Of a stretch of 51,637 nucleotides of DNA, positions 9,001-15,900 are shown one piece after another (within the stretch, counting starts at the first letter, position 1; every line of letters starts with the position of its first letter). Made by a program: the position numbers and the translations under genes. A model generated the notes under the pieces. It was not told where the DNA came from and searched no databases. It worked only from the letters and a program-made list of their open reading frames with translations. This stretch comes from Synergistaceae bacterium (GTDB lineage: Bacteria; Synergistota; Synergistia; Synergistales; Synergistaceae). The stretch is taken from positions 1-51,637 of the forward strand of contig JAISYM010000137.1 of NCBI GenBank assembly GCA_031269875.1, given 5' to 3'.

Positions 9001-9697
9001 GGAACTCAAGTGGGAGCTTCCTGACGGCGACGGTTACGGCGGGGCGGATCTCGGTTCGCTCGCTCACTGGGTACTTTCGAGGTGGGATCTGACGCCGGAG
9101 GGCCTGAACCGTCATCTTCCTCCATGCGACATCCCGGTAAAATCGGAGGAGAGGATGCGCAGAACCATCCCCGCGTTTTTAAGGCCGGTTTTCGCGTCCA
9201 AACAGGGCCGCGAGACGCTCCGATCCTGGCTGCTCGCCTTTGCGTCTTCGGACGAATGTTTGGCGCTGCGCGGACTGGAAAAAGACGGCGCGCTCCGAAG
9301 GGAACTCTCTTTCAGAATACCGTTTGCCGGCGCGAACCTCGTTGGGAGCATCGACCTGTACTGGGAGGACAACAGCGGAATACACGTGAGGGACTGGAAA
9401 ATCACTCAGGCGGAGCGCGCGCCCGACGAACTCTACCGCGAGCAGGTCAATTTTTATTCCCTTGTCTGCCGGATTGCGTCAGGTTCCGGAAGCGCGGAAC
9501 CCGCCGCTCCAATAGACGCCGGCCTCATATATCTGCGGCCTGGTAACGAAGGGGGCTGCGAGATATGGAACTCGGGAGAACATGACAGTACCGCGCAAAA
9601 CGTCGAAGATATCATAAAAACCGCCGCCGCAGGCCCCTTCCCGCCGGCTCGGGAGCGGTGCGGCCGCTGTCCGTTCCGCGCCTCTTGCCTCCTTTGA
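6017..9697 (+). CDS. addA: AddA/RecB-like UvrD-family helicase with C-terminal nuclease and Fe-S motif
   Basis: A 1226-residue superfamily 1 helicase-nuclease. Walker A is SAGAGTGKTHTLARR (about residues 50-65). Walker B is LVDEFQDTDGLQ, followed by GDIKQSIYRFRHAEP (motif III) and CSYRMS (motif IV). Motif V is VKTVHASKGQEFPVV and motif VI is LLYVAMTRAQEKL. The C-terminal nuclease has GSLAHWVLSRW, VGSIDLYWED and VRDWKITQ. Unusually for an AddA-type chain it also has an iron-sulfur-type set: FMWCPAAY before the nuclease and CGRCPFRASC at the very end. It overlaps addB by 10 bases, so the two are surely co-translated. Together they should unwind and degrade double-strand DNA ends and load recombinase. 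The naming as AddA rather than RecB or AdnA rests on order and pairing with the upstream gene. Confidence 0.9.
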   Translation: MRLGTETADLMAEDGGIRNSLMRLLSGEREEQRQAITSRDKLTVVSAGAGTGKTHTLARRFAWLLASDPDCRVQEILTLTFTHLAANEMRERIKGTLIAWRNSDPVGLGHLDDAIGRIDEAYISTIHAFALRVIRESGLDLDIDPGSSLIGNASQTVFWEDYKWNLRTAEPERMSRGMSDEWRTFIKDHMSSPSYVAFLNYFGAEALAALAKESGDVFGSLNEIPKDMLGLAAVREDAARRRVIKLLSGDWRLASDTWWFEVFPAIDGELEDGGKGVFSENLRELRSRWSKPPFGQEAEARFTADIIRAGLSKIPGKSNLKDRIEDALGCKLTDWKKRFSGAAGISESLFGEPPYPDSEALVRKMLLSSAAMGWESWDAARRRAGGLTFSDLVRCATRVLETGTYADRFKHVLVDEFQDTDGLQNDMIKALSTETNNSSVFLVGDIKQSIYRFRHAEPRLFGSYMERTDARNIPLACSYRMSGAMMDAVNAVFGDIWRDGVISPGEGAAALRYEPLLAPVDAPWWGYRNSKNNAPPMEILLYTGQTYLTREQENDGEGTAPFLRKLTAGEKRKRLAVGLVKRLCRMTAGGEEIWDKEMMDFRPVRWGDVAILVPSRTFYGVLEEALQEAGINAIFESGMEYFKRGEVRDMINTLRALSDPRDNYALACWAESPFSGLRPGTSLDLAPDAENAYSLWNSISRDFPDDARRFMKLRRRARLAGPSSALLSLITDTSWLAAYEPAQHPHILAYLLRGVEITRDYEVSFGRNLSACADYLDRAMRGGFQADEPQTPEDGDCVRVKTVHASKGQEFPVVALMGMESAVRPKSTGRVSVSRHLGVVSKTLPLMDGDSPGSTSESVTAEWHRIIEDSEEREEKERLLYVAMTRAQEKLICCGVRDEQGERGENTPGKSISWLDWLLSANEKNGAPFPVSFAEDSDPERVRAKRQPERERPSLLHFRASADFPAVSLSSLSATAYALFMWCPAAYRIKYRQGRELKWELPDGDGYGGADLGSLAHWVLSRWDLTPEGLNRHLPPCDIPVKSEERMRRTIPAFLRPVFASKQGRETLRSWLLAFASSDECLALRGLEKDGALRRELSFRIPFAGANLVGSIDLYWEDNSGIHVRDWKITQAERAPDELYREQVNFYSLVCRIASGSGSAEPAAPIDAGLIYLRPGNEGGCEIWNSGEHDSTAQNVEDIIKTAAAGPFPPARERCGRCPFRASCLL

Positions 9698-9720
9698 TTT
9701 TTCAGGCGATTCAGAAGTAG

Positions 9721-9780
9721 CCCTCTTTTTTAAACGTGTCGCGGAGCGGTTACTACTCTTGGCCTAGCGGGCGTCCCGGC
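9721..9780 (+). pseudogene. Probable remnant of an IS3-family transposase (OrfB)
   Basis: After an in-frame stop at 9718 the frame reads FLNVSRSGYYSWPSGRPG. LNVSRSGYYSW closely matches the N-terminal signature of IS3/IS150 OrfB proteins (consensus vSRSGYYaW). The rest of the frame, to the stop near 9963, shows no other transposase motif such as the DDE region, so at most a short fragment remains. No inverted repeats or target duplications are evident. The match is short and the call is therefore tentative. Confidence 0.4.
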
Positions 9781-9813
9781 CGGCTGCATATTCCACAGGA
9801 TCGTGGAAGCCGG
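9780..9813. repeat. Bulged inverted repeat downstream of addA
   Basis: CCGGC (9780-9784) pairs with GCCGG (9809-9813) and TTCCAC (9791-9796) pairs with GTGGAA (9803-9808), with a six-base bulge on the left arm and a six-base loop. There is no T-run after it, so factor-independent termination is doubtful. It may be part of a decayed mobile element. Confidence 0.3.
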
Positions 9814-9900
9814 TACACGTCATTAACCGAAAACTGGCTGCTTAACTTCCTGTCCGAAAAACTGTTGACGACCCCACAATGCGCGTACATCTCATTTATA

Positions 9901-9930
9901 TTGATATCTTATGCCAGGATCTCGTATTTT
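9901..9930 (+). promoter_or_regulatory. Candidate sigma-70-type promoter for the PAS-GGDEF-HD gene
   Basis: TTGATA (9901-9906) and TATTTT (9925-9930) are 18 bases apart in an unusually AT-rich stretch, 58 bases before the TTG start at 9988. It is the best promoter-like pair in the gap after addA, but it was assigned by eye. Confidence 0.45.
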
Positions 9931-9987
9931 TTTATTATATTTTATGGTAGACTCGTGTTGTAGGTTTTAGAAGGGGGCAGTGAACCA

Positions 9988-11775
9988 TTGCCAGTGTTTG
10001 AGGCGTCTGGCGATTACTTGCGGTTTATAAGGAATATAAACGAAATTCTTTTAATCGTCGATGAAAATCGCATGATCATCGCCGCTTCTTCTTTTGCGGA
10101 GCGTTATTTTGGTATAACCTTGAACGAAGCCGGTGAAGTTCCGATAGACGATTTTTTCCCGCGTGTTTATTTGGACGCGATTTTCAGCAGGGTTCGTTTG
10201 GAGAATGTGAAAGACAAACCGCTGACCTTTCCGGTTAAAGGCGCTTCAGGCGAAGAAATTCTGCTGGAGACCAGGTTCAATTGGTGTGTGCTGGGGGAAA
10301 AAGATGTTCTTGTCCTGACATGCCGCGATATCACTTGGTATACAAGAGCGGTTTCGGAACTGGCCGAGCGGGAAAATCGCTACAGGACAATCTTCCATGA
10401 GTCCCCTTTAGGATTTGTCCACGTAAACAGCGACGGATACATAACTGATTGCAACGCCGCGTTCCTTGAAATATTCGGTTTCGAACGGTTCGAGGTCATT
10501 GGCATTTGTTTGGCTGAGGAGAACGAGCTGAAGATATATCAACGCTTTAAAATTGCCGCGATGGACGCCGTGATAGGCGTAAGCTCGCGCCACGAATCCC
10601 AATTTCAGACGCCGGGCGGCAGCGAGATGATGTGGGTTCGTGTTTCATTCAGCCCGGTTCGTACTGACGATCTGATCTTTCTGGGAGCAATAGGGATAGT
10701 AGAGGACATTACGGAGGCAAAACGGGCGATTGAGGAGATCAGCTACGTCAGCAGTCACGACGCGCTCACGGGCCTTTATAACAGAGCCGCTTGCGAAAAA
10801 GCCCTTGTGATATTGGACAAACAGGAGTATCTTCCTCTGAGTCTTGTTTTCGCCGATCTCAATTGCCTGAAACTGGCAAACGACGCGTTCGGCCACGAGG
10901 AAGGAGACACACTGCTCAGGACGGCGGCGGCGGTTTTGATTGAAAACGCGACGCGCGGCGATTTAGCATACCGCCTTGGCGGAGACGAGTTTTTGATGAT
11001 ACTCCCCAACACAGATTTAACCGCCGCGGTGGCGAAATCGAAGAATATTATAGATACATGCGCGGTGTGGAAAACGGGCGGATTCGTCCGCACGAGCGTC
11101 GCTCTCGGATGCGCGACCAAATACTTTTCCGAGCAGGATATAAACGACGTCATGAAAGCGGCCGAGGATGAGATGTACGCCAACAAGCTCCATGACGGGA
11201 AAAAAGTGCGGCATGTTATCCTGAAGGAACTTGAGAACAGGCTGCACGGTATGATGAACGGGGCCATGGGAAGGCATTGCGCCAAAATGGCGCTCTGGGC
11301 CGAATGGGTAATAGAAAATATGGATTTGAAGCATGACCCTGACGAGTTCCGTTTGCTGTGCAGATATCACGATATCGGCCTGCTGGCTTTTCCCGGCGAG
11401 TTGGATATTATAAGAAGCGATCCGCACAGAAACAAGGTCGCCCCGCCGATGCAGCACATGGCGACAGGCTATAGGATTGCCCGCAGTATCACGGAGTTGA
11501 CGGCGGGCGCGGAAAACATCCTCGCGCATCATGAATGGTGGGACGGGATGGGCTACCCCAATCAACTGAGAGGAGATGATATTCCGTACGCGTCAAGGCT
11601 CGTCGCGATACTTGACGCAGTGGAAGGGATGGTCGCTTTAGCGCTTACCGGCGATGTGGTGACAATTGAAGACGCCGTCAGGTCCGTTGAATTGTGCGCG
11701 GGCAGACAATTTGACCCTAACTTGGTGGGCGAGTTCACCAGGAAACTTGCGGACACGCCGCCTAAATTTATATGA
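9988..11775 (+). CDS. PAS-PAS-GGDEF-HD-GYP cyclic-di-GMP signalling protein
   Basis: A 595-residue cytoplasmic sensor. Two PAS domains (about 1-125 and 130-250) precede a GGDEF diguanylate cyclase domain with an intact RLGGDEF signature (GGDEF at 331-335) and an HD-GYP domain. The latter has RHCAKMALWAEW, YHDIG (H461 D462) and HHEWWDGMGYP (514-524). The usual lysine after HDIG is replaced by leucine (HDIGLLAF), so phosphodiesterase activity is uncertain. No membrane segment is seen, so the signal is probably cytoplasmic, such as redox state, gas or a small ligand. It starts with TTG at 9988 behind GAAGGGGGC and overlaps the next gene's leader. It may make c-di-GMP, degrade it, or switch between both. 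Confidence 0.9.
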   Translation: MPVFEASGDYLRFIRNINEILLIVDENRMIIAASSFAERYFGITLNEAGEVPIDDFFPRVYLDAIFSRVRLENVKDKPLTFPVKGASGEEILLETRFNWCVLGEKDVLVLTCRDITWYTRAVSELAERENRYRTIFHESPLGFVHVNSDGYITDCNAAFLEIFGFERFEVIGICLAEENELKIYQRFKIAAMDAVIGVSSRHESQFQTPGGSEMMWVRVSFSPVRTDDLIFLGAIGIVEDITEAKRAIEEISYVSSHDALTGLYNRAACEKALVILDKQEYLPLSLVFADLNCLKLANDAFGHEEGDTLLRTAAAVLIENATRGDLAYRLGGDEFLMILPNTDLTAAVAKSKNIIDTCAVWKTGGFVRTSVALGCATKYFSEQDINDVMKAAEDEMYANKLHDGKKVRHVILKELENRLHGMMNGAMGRHCAKMALWAEWVIENMDLKHDPDEFRLLCRYHDIGLLAFPGELDIIRSDPHRNKVAPPMQHMATGYRIARSITELTAGAENILAHHEWWDGMGYPNQLRGDDIPYASRLVAILDAVEGMVALALTGDVVTIEDAVRSVELCAGRQFDPNLVGEFTRKLADTPPKFI

Positions 11776-11792
11776 TATGGAGGATTGGGAGA

Positions 11793-12746
11793 ATGTCAGC
11801 CGATTCTTGTAACGCGAAGGATAAAGATGAGATCCAGAACCTGATTGAGGAGATGATATCCGCGGAGGAGTCGGAGAAACGTTCCAGCCTCGCGGTGGCT
11901 ATCTTGGAGCTAGACCCGGAGAACCCGGCCGCTAAGTACGTGACGTGGCAGGAGCTGGACGACGAGGAGTCAATAGAAAAGATGAACCTCCTCTATGAGG
12001 CCATAGACACGCTCCGGCCTTCAATCAAAAGCCACGAGGAGATTGTGGGCGAGAACGACTACTCTCTCTTCCTCTCGATGCTTTCGGATCTTTCATCGTT
12101 TCTGTACTTCAAGGGTGAGAAAGACAAGGCCTTCGAAGCTGCTCAGGAGCTTGTCGACCTGGACAGCGAGTGCTATATAACGGGGCGCATCGTCTACTAC
12201 TCGATCCTTGTGGAAAAGGGTGAATATAGTAAGGTAATTGACGCCGTCGACGCCGATATGTGTGAGACGCCGATGGGGGAGTATTGCCGCGCGATCGCGC
12301 TCTTTGAGCTGGAAGGGGCGTCGGGCGAGGCGTCGGACGCGGTGATTCAGGCCATTTCGCTCGATCCGGACATGGCGTTTTACATAACCGGAATGTGGGC
12401 TTTTGACGACGAGGAAATCGAGAATACGGACGAGGATGACGACTACATGGACGAGCTAATGATGCAGTCCGCGATCCTCTCCGAGCTTTGGGCCGCTACT
12501 GACGAGCGTCTCGCGTTTCTGAGCGTTGTAGTTTTTGCGTTTGGATATCTCACAGGCAGAGTCGAGGAGGCCGAGGATATCAGGATGCTCGAGGATGGGT
12601 ATAAGAATGTTGGCTGCCTTGAGGAAATGACCGAGGCGCGCGACACGATCCACGCGTTGGTAGCGGAGGGCAGGGAGCAGGCGGAGACAGATGATGAGGC
12701 GCTTCTCCTTTTCAAAGATATGAGGGAAAGAGGGATATTCAGTTGA
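11793..12746 (+). CDS. TPR/ST7-like repeat protein, very acidic
   Basis: A 317-residue, strongly acidic helical protein. Residues about 80-200 follow the pattern of bacterial ST7/TPR proteins: paired helices with KGEKDKAFEAAQELVDLD, the YCRAIALFELEG repeat, and IQAISLDPDMAFYITGMW. It is followed by an acidic insert and an ALWRA-like segment (SELWAATDERLAF). Such proteins usually act as protein-binding scaffolds; no enzymatic motif is visible. The likely start is ATG 11793, 9 bases after GGAGG (11779-11783), rather than the ATG at 11772 that overlaps the previous stop. The tight spacing suggests co-transcription with the c-di-GMP protein, so it might be a partner, which is inference only. Confidence 0.75.
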   Translation: MSADSCNAKDKDEIQNLIEEMISAEESEKRSSLAVAILELDPENPAAKYVTWQELDDEESIEKMNLLYEAIDTLRPSIKSHEEIVGENDYSLFLSMLSDLSSFLYFKGEKDKAFEAAQELVDLDSECYITGRIVYYSILVEKGEYSKVIDAVDADMCETPMGEYCRAIALFELEGASGEASDAVIQAISLDPDMAFYITGMWAFDDEEIENTDEDDDYMDELMMQSAILSELWAATDERLAFLSVVVFAFGYLTGRVEEAEDIRMLEDGYKNVGCLEEMTEARDTIHALVAEGREQAETDDEALLLFKDMRERGIFS

Positions 12747-12780
12747 ATTATCGTTGCGTACAGTGCGGAGTGTTTTCTAA

Positions 12781-14262
12781 ATGTCAGTAAAACCGATAAA
12801 GAATCTCGCGTCGGATAACGGTTCCGCAGCGGGAAATGAAAAAATAACTCAAAAACCGGTGGAAACCGCGAAACGTGTCATAGGGATCACGGAAACAGGG
12901 TTTCGCGACGCCCATCAGTCCATCATGGCTACCAGACTGCGTACCAGCGACATGATACCTATATGCGAGGCGATGGACGAGGTCGGATATCATTCTCTTG
13001 AGATGTGGGGCGGCGCTACCTTCGACACCGCGATGCGTTTTCTTGACGAGGATCCGTGGGAGCGCCTCCGCGAGATAAGGCGCCGGATCAAGAAGACTAA
13101 GCTCCAGATGCTGCTGAGAGGGCAGAATCTCGTCGGATACAGGCACTACGCGGACGATGTGGTGCGAGAATTCGTCAAGAGAATGATCGGAAACGGTATA
13201 GATATAGTCAGAATTTTCGACGCGCTCAACGACCTTCGCAACATGGAGGTCGCGGCGGATCAAGTGAAACGGGAGGGCGGCCATCTTCAGCTTGCCATCT
13301 CGTACACAATATCCCCGGTACACACGCTCGAACTCTTTGCGAAACAGGCCAGAGACATGGCCGACATGGGCGCCGACTCCATCTGTATCAAGGACATGGC
13401 TGGCTTGCTGTCGCCTGTCGCCGCCCGTTCGCTCGTAGAAGCCATCAGGTCGAGGATAGATTTGCCGATACAGCTTCACAGCCACTACACGAGCGGGCTT
13501 GCCGCGATGTCATATCTCGAAGGTTTGGAGGCCGGGGCAGACGTCTGCGACTGCGCTATTTCCCCGTTCGCTATGGGCACGAGCCAGCCGGCAACGGAAT
13601 CTATTGTGGCGGCGCTTTCAGGGGGGAAACTCGACACGGGGTTGTCACTCAAAAAACTGCTTCCTGTCGCCGATTACTTTGGCAAACTGAAGGAGAAGTA
13701 CTCCAACATAATTATGGGCGTCTCCGGAGTTGACATCAACATCCTGCTGTATCAGGTGCCGGGAGGTATGTACTCCAACCTTCAAAGTCAGCTCAAGGAG
13801 GGCAACGCGCTCGACAAGCTGAAGGAGGTGCTGGAGGAGGTTCCCCGCGTCAGGGAAGAGATGGGTTATCCGCCGCTTGTCACGCCGACCAGCCAGATAG
13901 TTGGCACTCAGGCCGCGATGAATGTTCTGGTAGGGGAGCGCTGGAAGGTCATCCCTAAAGAGGTGCGCCAGTATTTCCTCGGGTATTACGGCAAAACGCC
14001 TGCCCCCGTAAGCAAGGAGATTCAGCAGATTGCTACGGAGGGAGAAGCTCCGATCACGTGCCGGCCCGGAGAGAAAATTCCGCCTGAGCTGGAATCTCTC
14101 CGCAAAGAGGTGGAAGTTTGGGCAACGCAGCCTGAAGACGTTCTCTCTTACGCGATGTTCCCGCAGGTCGCTCGTGACTTCCTTCCGAGAAAGTTCTCGA
14201 GAGAGACACTGGTCAACGTCGGAATAGATGAAGCGATAGCGGAAAACGCGTACCCGGTCTAG
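12781..14262 (+). CDS. oadA: Oxaloacetate decarboxylase alpha / pyruvate carboxylase B-type carboxyltransferase, no biotin domain
   Basis: The 493-residue protein has the HMGL-like TIM barrel of biotin-dependent carboxyltransferases. FRDAHQSIMATRLRT is near residue 40, MLLRGQNLVGYRHY near 113-126, CIKDMAG carries the lysine that becomes carboxylated, and LHSHYTSG holds the metal-binding histidines. The PYC/OADA C-terminal domain follows (VPGGMYSNLQSQL). It ends at about residue 490, before any biotinyl MKM segment, so the biotin carrier must be a separate protein. Other subunits of a sodium-pumping decarboxylase (beta, gamma) are not nearby. It could be the alpha chain of oxaloacetate or methylmalonyl-CoA decarboxylase, or a transcarboxylase 5S subunit. 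The choice of oxaloacetate is by resemblance. Confidence 0.87.
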   Translation: MSVKPIKNLASDNGSAAGNEKITQKPVETAKRVIGITETGFRDAHQSIMATRLRTSDMIPICEAMDEVGYHSLEMWGGATFDTAMRFLDEDPWERLREIRRRIKKTKLQMLLRGQNLVGYRHYADDVVREFVKRMIGNGIDIVRIFDALNDLRNMEVAADQVKREGGHLQLAISYTISPVHTLELFAKQARDMADMGADSICIKDMAGLLSPVAARSLVEAIRSRIDLPIQLHSHYTSGLAAMSYLEGLEAGADVCDCAISPFAMGTSQPATESIVAALSGGKLDTGLSLKKLLPVADYFGKLKEKYSNIIMGVSGVDINILLYQVPGGMYSNLQSQLKEGNALDKLKEVLEEVPRVREEMGYPPLVTPTSQIVGTQAAMNVLVGERWKVIPKEVRQYFLGYYGKTPAPVSKEIQQIATEGEAPITCRPGEKIPPELESLRKEVEVWATQPEDVLSYAMFPQVARDFLPRKFSRETLVNVGIDEAIAENAYPV

Positions 14263-14287
14263 GGAAGGGCACCCTATGGCCAGAACC

Positions 14288-14319
14288 TGGCCGGCCTGAA
14301 CGTCTCGTCGGGCCGGCCA
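14288..14319. repeat. GC-rich inverted repeat after oadA
   Basis: TGGCCGGCC (14288-14296) pairs with GGCCGGCCA (14311-14319) over 9 bases with a 14-base loop. It lies 25 bases after the oadA stop. No T-run follows, so it could be a weak terminator, an mRNA structure controlling the next gene, or part of that gene's coding sequence if its start lies upstream. Confidence 0.4.
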
Positions 14320-14343
14320 AAGATACGGTCGCCCATCGATGGA

Positions 14344-15177
14344 ATGACGGGGTACCGCATGGTTGATTTCATGGACACGATCATGGCTGACGAATATCTG
14401 GCCCGAAGGTACAAAGCCCCGGCGAGAGAGGACTTCCCGCTCCCGGACGAGGACTTCACGTCCGTGTGGCGCGGATGGATCGAAGGCCGGGGCGACGCTT
14501 TCCCCGGCGACGTACGGGCTTTGCTCCGCGGCGCGAAGGTATGGCTCGAAGATACCCCGGCCGGCAGGATTCCGGTCGTCAGCACGGAGGACAGGCGGAC
14601 GTTCGAGAGATTGACCGCGATTTTTAGCATGGAGGACGAAGGGAGGGCACTTCTGGCAAGCGTCAACGCTCTCACGGTCCCAGCAAAGCACCCGATGTTC
14701 GCGGGTCACAGGGTAATATTTCTGGCTAAGGGGGGTTACAGCGCGCTCCGCGCGGAGGACGCGGGAGAGACGGAGGACGAGTGGGTAAGAAAGTCCGCCG
14801 TGATACGGCTGAACCACGAGTGCTGTCATTATTTCACGCTCAGGGTTTTGGGGGGCATGAAAAATCACGCGCTCGACGAAGTTATTGCGGATTGCGCAGG
14901 GCAATTGTCCGCCTTCGGGCGTTACGACGCGTCGCTGCAAAGAAAATTTTTCGGGCTGGATGGCGACCGCGTCGCGAGTGGCGGGCGCCTCGGCTATTAC
15001 GTCAGGAAATTACCCGAGGGGGCGATCCCCACAGTCTGCCGAAAGGTCAGCGAAGCCTTGACCGGTTTGGAAGGCTATCTTGAAAAAAACGCCGAAATGA
15101 CGCGTATACCGCGCAGACCGGACCTCATCATCAAACTCGCGACCATCGGCCTTGGTGGAATAGCGGAATTGGCATAA
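14344..15177 (+). CDS. Zincin-like protein with HExxH motif (resembles DUF7005), function unknown
   Basis: The 277-residue protein contains HECCHYF (H158, E159, H162), followed 16 residues later by DEVIADCAGQ. Together they give the HExxH...E/D layout of a zinc metallopeptidase-like fold. The combination HY...R..G...N..LDE..AD resembles a family of uncharacterised predicted zincins. No signal peptide or membrane segment is seen, so it would act in the cytoplasm. The start is unclear. ATG 14344 has only a weak ribosome site, ATG 14359 follows GGGG, and the frame stays open back to the oadA stop (same frame) through a protein-like stretch ending SGRPKIRSPIDG. Gene reality is supported by codon use; activity is unproven. 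Confidence 0.7.
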   Translation: MTGYRMVDFMDTIMADEYLARRYKAPAREDFPLPDEDFTSVWRGWIEGRGDAFPGDVRALLRGAKVWLEDTPAGRIPVVSTEDRRTFERLTAIFSMEDEGRALLASVNALTVPAKHPMFAGHRVIFLAKGGYSALRAEDAGETEDEWVRKSAVIRLNHECCHYFTLRVLGGMKNHALDEVIADCAGQLSAFGRYDASLQRKFFGLDGDRVASGGRLGYYVRKLPEGAIPTVCRKVSEALTGLEGYLEKNAEMTRIPRRPDLIIKLATIGLGGIAELA

Positions 15178-15250
15178 CATAATAGGATCATAGCCCCTAG
15201 GGAATTTCATACCAATTTAAAATCAAAAGCATAAAGCGAGATGTGCCATT

Positions 15251-15284
15251 AACGCCCGATTGAAATCAAATTCGCATCGGCGTT
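15251..15284. repeat. Inverted repeat in the mraZ upstream region
   Basis: AACGCCCGAT (15251-15260) pairs with ATCGGCGTT (15276-15284) with one bulged base and a 15-base loop. It may be a terminator for the upstream gene without a clear U-tract, or a regulator site. Confidence 0.35.
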
Positions 15285-15314
15285 TCAACACCTTCTGCCG
15301 ATTCGAAATCACAC

Positions 15315-15344
15315 TTACTATTTCCCATAAAATATGTTTATATT
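15315..15344 (+). promoter_or_regulatory. Weak candidate promoter for the mraZ division cluster
   Basis: TATATT (15339-15344) lies 18 bases after TTACTA (15315-15320), within an AT-rich tract of about 50 bases. The -35 match is poor. The position, about 120 bases before mraZ with operator-like repeats downstream, would suit the cluster promoter. Confidence 0.28.
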
Positions 15345-15410
15345 TTTTTTATTTTTGTTCGCGCATAGACGCCGATGGTCTTGCAAAAATGGAAATATGT
15401 GATATCGTTG

Positions 15411-15460
15411 TGTCGAGATGTGTTAAGTGTTGTTATAAAGTGGGTAATTAGGGGGATCGT
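15411..15460 (+). promoter_or_regulatory. Candidate MraZ operator: five 10-base-periodic units before mraZ
   Basis: Units starting at 15411, 15421, 15431, 15441 and 15451 read TGTCGAGATG, TGTTAAGTGT, TGTTATAAAG, TGGGTAATTA and GGGGGATCGT. All but the last start with TG, at one-helical-turn spacing. They include TGGGT-N5-GGGGG, like the repeated TGGGN boxes that MraZ of enterobacteria binds. They also include AAGTGT (15425-15430) and AAAGTGG (15437-15443), like the AAAGTG(T/G) boxes described for mollicutes. The block runs to 3 bases before the mraZ start, so bound MraZ would block transcription or initiation of its own operon. The last unit doubles as the ribosome binding site. Confidence 0.5.
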
Positions 15461-15462
15461 AC

Positions 15463-15900
15463 TTGTCAAATGGATTGTTCGGCCATTACGTCCATAAACT
15501 CGACTCCAAGGGCAGGATTGTTCTGCCGGCTCGTTTTCGCGAGGAACTTGGGCAGTTTGTCATGGCGACGATCAGTACGGAAAAGTGCATATCCGTGTTC
15601 CCTATGCCGCAGTGGGAGCTGCTTCGCGACAACCTCTCCGAAAAGAAGACGGGGTCCGCTAGAGAGCGAAGGTTGTATCAAATGATAATGACATCAGCGC
15701 ACGAACTGGAGATAGATGTGGCGGGACGGATTCTGCTGCCGCAGTTTTTGAGAGATTTCGTCGGCATAAAGCAGGAAGTAAGTGTCAACGGCATCGACAA
15801 TAGATTGCAAATATGGGATCTCGCGACATGGCAAGAAGTCTGGGAGATAGGTCTCAAGGAATTGCAGGAGACCGCGGAGGAGAAAGGATGGCCGCTTTAG
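15463..15900 (+). CDS. mraZ: MraZ, transcriptional regulator of the division and cell wall cluster
   Basis: 145 residues, the usual MraZ size. The two tandem AbrB-like half-domains are visible: HKLDSKGRIVLPARFREEL near the N-terminus and EIDVAGRILLPQFLRDF in the second half, each with the D..GR...P...R signature. MraZ forms a ring-shaped oligomer that binds short repeated boxes upstream of its own gene and represses the cluster. The candidate boxes are at 15411-15460. The TTG start at 15463 follows GGGGGATCG. The 3' end overlaps rsmH by 13 bases, so the two are translationally coupled. It is the first gene of the 16.6-kb mraZ-ftsZ run. Confidence 0.96.
   Translation: MSNGLFGHYVHKLDSKGRIVLPARFREELGQFVMATISTEKCISVFPMPQWELLRDNLSEKKTGSARERRLYQMIMTSAHELEIDVAGRILLPQFLRDFVGIKQEVSVNGIDNRLQIWDLATWQEVWEIGLKELQETAEEKGWPL

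Noticed and set aside
9698-9987. Possible tRNA or other RNA gene in the gap after addA
   Set aside because: No cloverleaf with TTCG-type arm or CCA end is seen; the bulged hairpin at 9780-9813 is too small.
13645-14940. Long open frame on the minus strand (431 codons)
   Set aside because: It covers the end of the clear oadA gene and the zincin-like gene, has no recognisable motif, and its composition is that of an antisense shadow in GC-rich DNA.
15331-15358. Factor-independent terminator at the T-run before mraZ
   Set aside because: The preceding ATAAA/TTTAT stem is only five A-T pairs, too weak.
15178-15462. Possible riboswitch ahead of mraZ
   Set aside because: Only one modest hairpin (15251-15284) and a T-rich stretch are present; no conserved riboswitch core is recognised.
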